Source: Rhizaria sp. SCN 62-66 (taxonomy: Eukaryota; Rhizaria, unplaced). Taken from it: a stretch of 48,251 nucleotides of DNA. The notes under the pieces are model-generated. The model did not search any database and was not told the origin of the DNA. It saw only the letters and a program-made list of their open reading frames with translations. Each line of letters begins with the position of its first letter. The stretch's first letter is position 1. A program made the position numbers and the translations under genes. Shown here in pieces: positions 35,936 to 45,663 of this stretch. The DNA is taken from NCBI GenBank assembly GCA_001724265.1, contig MEDY01000222.1, positions 1 to 48,251 of the forward strand, in the 5' to 3' direction.

Positions 35936-37595
35936 TTAGCTGCGCTTGAGCGTGACACTCGCGACCATCTGGACCAAATACCTTGCCACCGCCGGACCCA
36001 ACGTCTCCCTCCGCCTCCCACCAATCGCCCCGCCATCACCACCGCTCCCAGCCGCTCCCGCCGCTGCCGCTGCCGCCGCGGCTGCTGATGCTGCGTTGTG
36101 ATTGAGTCCCTGGTTGGTGCAGATCTCCCCCACGCGCGCCACAACGTCAACCCACACGTCGGCCGCGCCCAGCGTGGCCAGCCCGGCCGCCTGCGCCTGC
36201 GCCACCGCTCCGCCCACACTCACCCGCCGCAGTGGCAGCCGCGACGCCGAAGGAGACGGCGACACGGCCGACTGACCGCCGCTGCCACAGCTGTTCGCGC
36301 CAGCTGCCACCGGCGCCACGGTGAGCGGGGCGAGCGAGAGCAGCAGCGGCGGCGGCAGGAGCCCGAAGTCTTTCTCGAGCTCTGCGGCGGCCGCGAGCCG
36401 TTTGGCGCGGGCAGCGGCCTCTCGAGCACCCACAGCCGGCGCGGCACCTGTGGATGCGGCGGACGTCTTCGCTGCTACCTCTGCGGATAGGAACGAGAGA
36501 GGAATGATGGCGCCGTGGGCCAAATATCGAGCAGCTTGCTGCTGCTGCTGCTGTTGCTGCTGCTGTTCAGGGACGGTATTCGCAGCATTCGCAGTATTCG
36601 CAGCGTTGTGGCCGGCGGTGTGGTTGGGCAGCACGAGCGCGAGCCCGCGGAGCTGGAGCTCGTCCCGGAGCACCTTGACGACCGTGGTCCGCAGCGCCTG
36701 CACCGTGGGCAGCACGGCGAAGACCCCCGTGGCGCGCCCCTGCGACACGAGCGGGATCTGGATGAGCGCGCGGAACCAGGCCTACGAGGCCGCGGCCAGG
36801 CGCTGGCCGCGCACCACAGCCGCCGCGCGCAGCGCCACGGGCGCCGAGGTCGTCGTCAGCGCCAGGAACGGGTCCGCGGACCGGGCAAACTCTCGCGACT
36901 GAGACCGCGCCACGGCAGCCAGCGCGGCCGAGACCGACAAAACGCCGTCGATCGGGCGCAGACGCAGGCCGCGGCGCAGCGCCACCGCCGAGAGCGTCAG
37001 CGACGCGGCCGCGGTCGACGCGAACGGGGACTAGTCGGGTGAAAACAATAGCCGCAAACGCAAGAGAGATGTGAGTTGTGTTAAAGTGAAACATTGCGAG
37101 AGATAAACAACGCGTATGAAGATAAATCAAACATGTAGTCAGACGGGAAATGCACTCCTTAAAATAATATGCCACAAGTTCCTAATATTTAGCCATTTCT
37201 GTTTTATATCTAGATTTGACGTACTTTGACGACGGCCCCGCCCGACGCGGCCGCGCAGTGGACGGCGACGGCCTCGCCCAGCTCGGCCCGCGCGCGCTGC
37301 TGCAGCGCCACGGCGGCGGCGCGCGTGACCGTGGCGTGCATGTCGAGCACGAGCACGGTCACGGCGTGCCGCGGCAGTGCGGCCTTAAGCAGGAAGAGAT
37401 AGAGCTCGAGCGCGGAGACGTGGCCCGGCGGAGGCAGTGCGCCGCCCGCCGCGCCCGCCGCGCCGGCTTTGGGCGGAGCGGCCCGGGGGGGCGGCGCGGC
37501 GGCGGCGGAGGGCTGGGGTAGCGAGCGGTCGAGGCGTGCGCGGCAAAACGGGCACACATCACCGCGATTGACACTGCCGCCGTTACTGCTACTGT

Positions 37596-37626
<31 letters not shown>

Positions 37627-39946
37627 AATGTTAATGCTTGCGTTGGTGTTGCACCAGCACGTGCGCGCAACGGCGGCGCCCGCGCGCGCGCCCGCTGCAG
37701 TGATCACGGGTATCACGGCCGCCACAGCGGCGCAGACCGAGGGCGCGTCCAACACGACCGTGACCGCGGGGGCGGACATCGCAGCGTATGGCGATAAGAG
37801 CGGATACAGCGATCGGGGCAGCGGCTGCTGGGGCGACTGGGGCGACGGGGAACTGGGAGACTGCGCGGGGTCAGGTGGCTGATGTGGCTGGAGACTGATA
37901 CGCTCGTTATTGTTGCTGCTGCTGAGGTTGCTGGAGACTGTGCTGCCTTGATATGAGCTGGCGAGCAGTGCTGCGACCGCCGCAGCCCGCAAAGCACGGT
38001 CGCTCTCAGTCGCGCCACTGTTCCCGCGCTTGCTAGCATGAGTCGGAATCAAGGGAATGATCGTCGGGACAACTGATGGCAACGCACTAGAAAAAGAATT
38101 GCAGTTGGCGCTCGAGCTAGAACGAGAACTGCTTGCAGATGAGCCGACGGCGCTGGCGCTGTTGTTCGCGTTGATAGCCGCATTGGTCGCGAGCGCGAGC
38201 GCTTGCTTCGACGCGAGCGCCTGTGGCAGCGTTGTGGGCGTAGGCAACAGAAACCGCCACGGCGCGAGGCCACCGTCCCAACCGCCGCCGCCGGCTGCCG
38301 CTGTTACTGGACTTGCAGCTGCTGCTGCTGCTGAAGCCGATGCGTTACTGTTGCCGGGGTAATCACCGGCGACAGCGCTTTTGATATTGCTGTCGACGGC
38401 GATATGAGTCGGCAGGAGCGGCGGCAAGGGCGTCGCAGCGGGTAAGTGCGCGAGCTGTGTAAGCACCCAGTTGGTGCAGTCGCCGAGACTCAACGGCGCG
38501 GCCGGGATGACCGGGAAGGCCGCGGTGGGCGACGGCGACGCGGCGACAACGGCGGCGGCTACTGAGGCCAAGGCGGCGGCCTTAGACTTGGTGTCAGAGT
38601 CGGGGTCAGCGGCAGGAGTACCCGCAGTCTCCGCCGGCGTCGTGGCGCCTGCAGTGCTGCTCCCTGCCGTTGCAAGGATTGCACTGACGTTGATGTTGCC
38701 AACGTTGACGCTATTGGCACTCAGCGCGTTCAAGTGCGCGTGGGACAGCCCCTTAGCCGCCGTATTCGTGCTGCTTGTCTTAGGACTTGCACTGCTGCTG
38801 CAGCTGTTGTTCTCATAATTGTCGTCGTCATCGTCATCATCGTCCTTAAGGCCGGAAGGTTGCGGCAGGGGAATGAAGCAGTGCACACTGGCGAGATTAA
38901 GCGGCGGAAGCGACATCTCCAAGGGCCGCTGCCAGGGAGGCACTAAGTAGCCCTGCTCGCAGTCTAAGTAGCCCTGCCGCTCCAAGTGCGCCTTGTCTAA
39001 GAGCGCTGATTCAGTCGAGGCTGAACCGCGCTTAGATCCACTGGCATTCGCGCTGGAAGCACTTGCCCTGTCTGCATCGTTGTTGTTGCATTGTAATGGG
39101 ACAGGGTGGCCTGTCACCGCCCGGGTCAGCACCGAGGCACGCGCAGTACTTAGATACTCGCCGGCGCTTCCGCTCACGCGCTGCGCATCTGCGTCGGCTT
39201 CGTTACTGCGATACCCACAGTCGACCCCGTGGCCGCGATCGTGACTGTGCCGAGCGTCGGCAGTGCTGTCACTGCTAGCCTTAAGAGCTGTTGCTTTGAG
39301 TCCAGTGACTGAGCTATAGCTCCCAGCTCCTCCGCTGCAGCCACCGTAAGCATCCGCAACAACTGCAGCAGCCCCTACGCTCATGCTGACGCTACCGTGA
39401 TCGGCTGCACTTGCACCCGCACCCGCACTCGCGCGAGAGCTGCTTTTCGCAGCGTGCGTGTTCGAGACGGACGCGGGGACAGAGACAGAGAGGCCTGCGC
39501 CGGGGCAAACATACTGCCGCAGCTGCGGGGGGAAGTCGGCGGCCGTGACCAGCGCCAGCTCCTCCGCCGGCGACACGAAGCACAGCGTGTCCCACCACTG
39601 CTGCGCGCCCACACCTCTTAGATCGGCGTAAGGACCCGCGCCGCCGCCTCTGCCAGTGCTACCACGGCTGTTGAGGAGAAACTGCTGCTTGCCGTTCAGC
39701 TGGTACGCTCGGTACGAAGTGTAGGCGTTGAAGTTGTAAATTGTCGCTGTGTCGGCGCCGGCGTAGGCCCCGTCAGCGCGGAAGTTAAGCCGCATGCGTT
39801 CACGGTCGTTCTTCGGGACCGCAGTCCAAGGGGACTGTGCCCCACTTACATTCAAGCCGCCGCTTCCAGAGGTACTTACATCACGAGAGCCACTCACACG
39901 ATAACAAACGCGGTTGTCGCTGCTGTCACTCACTAAGCTGAAACTA

Positions 39947-39978
<32 letters not shown>

Positions 39979-41128
39979 CATGCTGTGGACGCTGCCGCTG
40001 CCATTGCCGGGGCTACGAATGACCGTGAGCGCGGTGCCGACCGTGGTCGCAGCGGTCGGCGGCGGGAAGCGGGGCTCGCCCAGGCGCCGGAGCAGGGACG
40101 GCAAGCCTGCCCCGGCCGCGGTGGCCGCGACCGCCACGGCCGAGACGACGCCGCCCTTGTACTCGTACTGACTCGCCCGCTGCGCACCGACGACAGCGAC
40201 GCTCGAGCCGCTGCTGCTGCCGGCCTCGACGGGAGACTTGCTACTCAGGCTGGGACTCGCGCCGCTGTTCGGCTTGCTAGTGTTATCATAGTCGTAGAGG
40301 CCGTTGCTCTCCTCCTCCTCCTCGTCTTCTGCGTCAAACTCGCCGTAGCCGTCGTCATCGTCGTCGCCGAAGCTCCTCTGGCCGCGCGCACTCACCTCGG
40401 ACAGCGTGGTGTCGGCCTCGTAGCTCCAGTACGCGCTAGCGCCCGCGACTCGCGCGAACGCCACCGCGCCCGCGACGGGCAGCCGCATCAGCGCAAAGCG
40501 CATAGGGTGGTCACGCCGCTGCGTCAAGAGCTGCCCCAGCAGCGCCACGACGACGGCCGCGGGGACGCGGACGTCGATGAGGGCGACGGTGTCGCGCTCA
40601 CTGCCGAGCGCGGGCAGCGCACCCGGCCCCCGACTGTAAAGACGCGAGGCGTGCACAAACGGCGGGGCTGCCAGCGGCGATGACAGCAGCGCGGCGCTGG
40701 CGCTGGTGCTGAGGCGCGGAGAACCAAAATCTAAGCCGCCAACGGGCGGGGAAGTTAAGCCGCTCGTGGGCGCATCGCTGGGGGAGGATAAGCTCGAGCT
40801 CTGCGCTGGTAGTGATTGCTTCATGCTTTGCTCGTGCTGTTGCGGTTGCTGTTGCTGCTTTTGTTGCTGCTGTTGCTGATGTTGTTGCTGTGGGCGTAAA
40901 AAGGCGCCAATGATGTCGTTTCTTGCCAGTTTTCTCGCAGTGACCGCACTGCTCACAGCCGCTGCGCTGCTGTTGCTACTAATATTCATTGCGCTACTGC
41001 TACTGCTGCTGTTGCTGCTGCTGTTGCTGCTGCGGCTAACAGTCAAGTCGGCGGCGGTGCTCTTAGTCGTCTCGTTGCCACCGACAGCACTCGCACTCGT
41101 CTTTGCAATAGAAGAAAGGAAACCAGTG

Positions 41129-41164
<36 letters not shown>

Positions 41165-41768
41165 ATTGTCACAGCAGTCGCGGTGCTCTTGCTGCTGCCT
41201 TTGTTGAGCTTCCTTTGCAGCCTCTCCGTCAGCGTCAGCGCCAAGTCGTCGTCGTTGTCGCTGCTACTGCTGCTTACGCCACCGAAGCGCTGCCACTGCT
41301 TCAGTTGGTGGTCGTGTTGCATGAGCTGCGACAGCGACGACGACTCCTGCTCCGGTTGCTGTTGCTGCTGTTGCGAGGAGGAAGAAGATGTGGCGGGGCG
41401 GGGCCGCTTGTACGTCTGAGCAACGACACCGTCGTCGTCGCCATCGTCAAGCATAACGTCGCCATCGACGTCATCGCCGTTGGACGGCTTACTTGCGCTT
41501 GAGCGCGAAGCAGATGCAGAAGCGGAGGCGGAGGCAGGGGCAGCAGCGACTTTTTCTGCAACAGCGGGCTTCAGAGGCTGTTCACAAACTACATGAAAGT
41601 GAAATTCAGTGAGAAAAAAATGTGAGTTAAAACACTTTGAGGTTTGGAGAGATATGGCAAAGCTTTTGTTGATGCGAGGAACTTACTTTCGCACTCAGCG
41701 AGAAGGGCCGAGTTGAGGTAAGTGCAGCTGGGGCAGGAAATGCCACGCCCGCCATCAAGATGAGCCAT
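35936..41768 (-). CDS. RanBP2-type zinc-finger protein, otherwise unrecognised (contains one in-frame UAG)
   Basis: Three exons on the minus strand, 41768-41687, 41588-37225 and 37030-35936, give 1,847 codons with the TAG at 36784-36782 (codon 1565) read through; it ends in TAA. The first intron splits a complete RanBP2-type finger. After splicing it reads CPSCTYLNSALLAECEIC, that is C-x2-C-x10-C-x2-C. Downstream are acidic, Ser, Gln and Asn repeats (including about 12 Asp). Several ordered islands are present, such as VRVPAAVVVALLGQLLTQRR and VTVLVLDMHATVTRAAAVAL. A second cysteine group (CWC, later VCPFC) is separated by an Asn/Ser insertion. Exon 3 has a globular region that spans the TAG (RGQRLAAAS before, AWFRALIQIPLVSQG after). 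RanBP2 fingers bind ubiquitin or RNA in known proteins; nothing here decides which. I do not recognise the rest. Confidence 0.75.
36782..36784 (-). other. In-frame UAG codon in the RanBP2-finger gene
   Basis: Minus-strand TAG at codon 83 of exon 3. The exon's frame is open for 82 codons before it and 282 codons after it, with the same GC-rich, Ala- and Gln-rich composition, until a TAA at 35938-35936. The flanking residues look like one helical domain, not like a C-terminus followed by untranslated sequence. Confidence 0.8.
41131..41163. repeat. (ATC)11 microsatellite encoding poly-Asp
   Basis: Eleven perfect ATC units on the plus strand. On the minus strand they are GAT codons giving an Asp run within the RanBP2-finger protein. 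Confidence 0.9.
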
Positions 41769-42902
41769 AGCGGCGTAAAAACGCACAGAATTGGCAGTTC
41801 ACTCACTGTGCAGTTTGAACACGAATAGAACAGAGCTAAATATATTGAAGAGAGAGTGACTGCAAGGCGGGAAAGAGACTGAAGATGAGAGAATGAGAGC
41901 GGGCAAGAGGGTGAGGTAAATGTGTGCTGTTCGTCGGCAATATAAATCTTCCGAGAGGAAATATTTAAAATTAAGAGTCTTGGCAATAAAATAATTTGTG
42001 TTGTGCTATTCACAGTTCTCTTAACGGACATTGCATCGACCTTGGCTTTCGTCAGCTAAGTTGGATTCAACCCCCCAGAGTCGCGCCAGCCGTAGCAGCA
42101 AACAAGCTCGACAGGCGCAGAGTAACTGTATTGTACTGTACACGATATTGGAGCTTGAAACTGATAAATATGAAACAATCTTTGTATCGGCTACGTAGAT
42201 AACTACTGAAATAAAACAAGCAAGCAATCAATAAAACAAAAGCGTGAGTATCAACATGCATACGGATCAACAATCTTATCATATCACGCAAGTTATGCGA
42301 CAATGCAATGCAATCGACAGTTTGGGCAACTTGCATAGTGTAGCTTCGGCTATCGTGGCAGCCAAGCAACGCTATGTGAGTGAGAAAGTTCCAGCAAGCC
42401 AGCTATGTTGCTGTGAACTGAGCTAAACGCTATTTGCCGTCGAACAACGCAACGAACACTACGCAATGCGAAGAGAATAATAAAAGAACATGCAAAAACA
42501 AAGGAAAACAAAGTCTGTTGCGGAAAGAGCGAAAAGCAATAGATGAAAAAGAAAGAGCGAAAGCAAAATAAAAGGGAAAGAAAAAGCGAAAATAAAGAAA
42601 GAAGCAGAGCTAGCGAGAAAGCAAAGAAAAAGGGAGATAGGAGACTGAAGAAAAGGAGGATAACACAAAAGAGGAAACGTGTCATAAGAACACACTTGTG
42701 AGAATATCGCAATACTATTCTTTTAAGAAAAGAACAACGCATGCATATAAATCTTCTTTAAAACCATATTATTGTCCAAACAATCATTTTGAGTTTTAGC
42801 ACGGTCACTCTCTCTCCATCTGCCCCTTGCAACACAGTCATAATTTGCTGCCCACAGTCCTTGGTTGCCCAGAGTCGCTCGCCGCTCGCCCACAGTCCCC
42901 GC
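41769..42902. other. Intergenic region upstream of the RanBP2-finger gene and downstream of PUF60
   Basis: About 1.13 kb of AT-rich sequence with a purine tract on the plus strand (listed separately). The minus-strand open frame at 42350-42742 is only the pyrimidine-rich complement of that tract and encodes Phe/Leu/Ser. No gene was seen. Confidence 0.55.
42541..42660 (+). repeat. Polypurine tract
   Basis: A roughly 120-base stretch made largely of A and G (GAAAGA, AAAGGGAAAG, GGAGAC-like words) with few pyrimidines. On the transcribed minus strand it is a pyrimidine tract lying about 250 bases after the PUF60 stop codon. Confidence 0.7.
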
Positions 42903-44932
42903 TCACTGCAGCGGCGTGCCCGCAAGCGGCTCGACCGCGGCGACCACGGAGCGGTTGGCGAAGCGGCGGCCGTGCAGCACCGCCACCGCCTGCTGAGCCT
43001 CCGCCGTCGTGCCGTACGCCACAAACACCTCCAGCTCCCCGTTATCGTTGTTGCGGACGAGAGTGACGGCGCGCACGGTGCCCCAGCGGCGGCACTCGTC
43101 GGCGACCTCGTCGGTCAGCTCGGCCACAGTCGCCTCGGCCAGGTCCGCCTCGGTGAACATGTTGCGCAGCCGCACCGTGCTCACGGTCGCCTGGGACTGC
43201 TGCTGCTGCGGGGCAGTGTTGTCGGTAGCGGAAGACGCGGCGGAGACAGGCGCGGGCATGGACGCGTACGCAGGGGCAGGGACAGCAGGGGCGAAAGCGT
43301 TCGCATTGCTCATGTTGTTCATGTTGCTGGGGGCAGGGTTGTTGGTGGGCTTGACGACGATGTTGCGGGAGCCCAGCTTCTGGCCGTTGAGCTTTTCCAT
43401 GGCCATCTTGGCGCTCGCCTCGGTTGCGAACTCGAGGAACCCGTGGCCCTTGTGGCGGCCAGTCGAGTGGTCCTGTCAAAGCAAAGAAGAAGAAAAAGAA
43501 ATGGCACAGTGGCATGAGACGATGAAGTCATAAAAGAATTAAAACAGAAAATATCATTAGGTAATAGCTAGATGCACCTTAGTGCACAGTTTGATTTGAT
43601 GTTTCGACTTAAACTAACTCAAAAACATGCTAACTGTTAAGTCACCACACATACCTGGATGAGGTTACACGAGCGGACCTCGCCGAACGCGCTGAAAATG
43701 GCCCGGAGGTGGTCTTCGTTGAACTCGGGCGCAATCTGGGCCAGGAACACCCTGCATTCGGTGTTGCTGCCGCTGCTGCTCACGCCCGCACCCGCGCCGC
43801 CGCCGCCGTCAGCGCCCGCCGCGCCCTGTGCCGCGCCGGCCGAGTGGCCGTGCGACGAGGCGGGTCCGTGGGGCACCTGCGTCGGCACGACGGGCACCAG
43901 AGGGGTGACTGTGAGCAGCGCGGGCGCCTGCCGCGCCGCCGCCTGCGGGTTGGCCAGCCGCGGCAGATTGGCGCGCATGGCGCGGCCGGCGACGAGGTAC
44001 CCGTTGAGGGCCGTCATCGCGCGGACCGCGTCGGCCTGGTGCGCGAACTCAACGAAGCAGAAGCCCTTGGTGTGGCGCTTGTCCGTGTCGCGCGGCATGT
44101 CGACCTTGGTGACGGGCCCCACGACGGCGGACACGATCGCCAGCACGTCGCCCTCGGTGACGGTGTAGTCGAGCGAGCTCAGGTGCACGCGACGCGCAGG
44201 GTCGTTGGGGATGCCAGTGATGGCGATGGGCGCGCCTGCGGTTGCGTATTCGGTCACCAGCGCGCCCACCGGGGGCGCCGCGGCGGGCGCGGACAGCGCG
44301 GACAGCGGGTCGGCGGCAGCGCCGCCGCCACTGCCGCCCAGCAGAGGGTTGCCCCCGCCGGGGACTGTGTTGGTGAAGAGCGAGGCAGCTGTGATCTGGT
44401 CCAGCGCGGCCGCACCGGCGCCCGCCGCAGCGCCACCCGGCGCGGCCGCAGAGTATAGCGAGCCCTCGAGCGCGGCGCGGCTCGCGCGTTCGCTGGCGCG
44501 GGAGATAAGCGCGCGCGCGTGCGTCAGCGTGACGATCTGCTGCGCCAGGAATGCGTTGCCCGCGTCGAAGCCGTCGGTGGCGACGCGGCGGCGCTTCGGC
44601 AGCGGCACAGCGGCCGCGGCCACGGCGGCCGCGTGCTCAGGGGACGTCAGCGCTGAGTCGGGCACCGCCGCGGCGGCGGTGGGGCCGGAGCTGGAGCTTG
44701 TGTTCGAGTTGAAGATGGCGTTGCTGAGGGCGGAGAGGCCCGTTTTGGGGTCGACTTTGAGCGCGGAGTAAACGTGACGGTTCACGCCCTTGGGGAGGTC
44801 AGCAAACACAGAGGGCATGGCCGCGATCGCGAGCGCAGTCTCTTCGGGGTTGCTCACAGGCATAGGCACAGGCGCAGGTGCAGGCGCTGCAGCAGTGTTG
44901 TTGTCGTGGTTGACTGACTCCATGCTGGACAT
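42903..44932 (-). CDS. PUF60: PUF60-like poly(U)-binding splicing factor
   Basis: Two exons on the minus strand, 44932-43655 and 43472-42903, joined in phase 0, give 615 residues ending in TGA. RRM1 lies at about 246-320 (RNP1-like KGFCFVEF) and RRM2 at about 392-465. RRM2 is split by the intron, reading SCNLIQ then DHSTGRHKGHGFLEF. A C-terminal U2AF-homology motif lies at about 523-607 (VRLRNMFTEADL, RRFANRSVVAAVE with the Arg-x-Phe motif). This order and the matching sequence words identify a PUF60/FIR relative, which helps U2AF recognise 3' splice sites in the nucleus. The N-terminus is Ala/Gly-rich. An alternative start is the ATG three codons downstream at 44923. The donor is GTATGT. Confidence 0.9.
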
Positions 44933-45663
44933 CGGGGGCTGTGTAAGAAGAATAAGTGAGGTAGGGAGTCGCCTGGAACGGGGGAAAGGAGCGGGGAAAC
45001 AACAAAGAGAAGCTGTGGCGAGTCGCTCGATGTCTGCGTGCTGGCTGGCAGGAGAGAGAGCTTAGTTTGGTTAGAGGTCTGTGAAGAGGGAGTAGAGAGG
45101 AAGATCAAAGGATACGCGGGGGGTGGTGAGCAGCTGTAATGGGGCTTGAAAATGGATCATTTAGATATGCAACTCTGGTGCATATAGAAAAGGCTGTAGA
45201 TGTCGTAACGGCCAAAGAGGCGAGTTGCAATCGATACAATCCGAACGCTGGTCGTGTGTGTTGTGACCAACCGCTCTCTCGAGGTTCGCAAAAAAGCCGG
45301 CCGTCGCGCGACTACCACGAGCGAGAGGAGAAATGCTTACTGAAACAGCACCACTTCAAGAACGCGGCTGCTGCGTCGTTAAATATCCGGCAGTGGATTT
45401 TTGGCGACTTCGATGAGGTTTTATGTATGGAAATACGCTAATATTTTTTGCTAGCAGTTGCCCAGTCGATGTCTTGCGTGCCCTGTCTCATCCGAAACTG
45501 TTCCACCTCTCGCCTCACCACACTCCACTTCTCACCACACACTACTCCGTTTCCCCGCGCCCACTTGTTCTCCCCTTTCTTTGCGCTTGCAACCACAGCG
45601 TTCCTCCGCGCCCCCACCACCGCTCGTTGCCCGTTTGTGCGTCTCTCGCAAGCAACCACTCCC
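44933..45663. promoter_or_regulatory. Divergent intergenic region between PUF60 and MOB
   Basis: The 731 bases between two head-to-head start codons must serve both promoters. The half near MOB is pyrimidine-rich. The MOB reading frame is open upstream to an ATG at 45469, so the true MOB leader could be shorter. No TATA box was clearly identified. Confidence 0.5.

Noticed and set aside
37210-37212. TAG that would terminate the second exon of the RanBP2-finger gene
   Set aside because: It lies 13 bases past a GTACGT donor at 37224, so it is intronic and does not count as a UAG stop or sense codon.
42350-42742. 130-residue Phe/Leu/Ser-rich minus-strand open frame that looks membrane-like
   Set aside because: It is only the complement of a purine tract; the hydrophobic look comes from T-rich codons.
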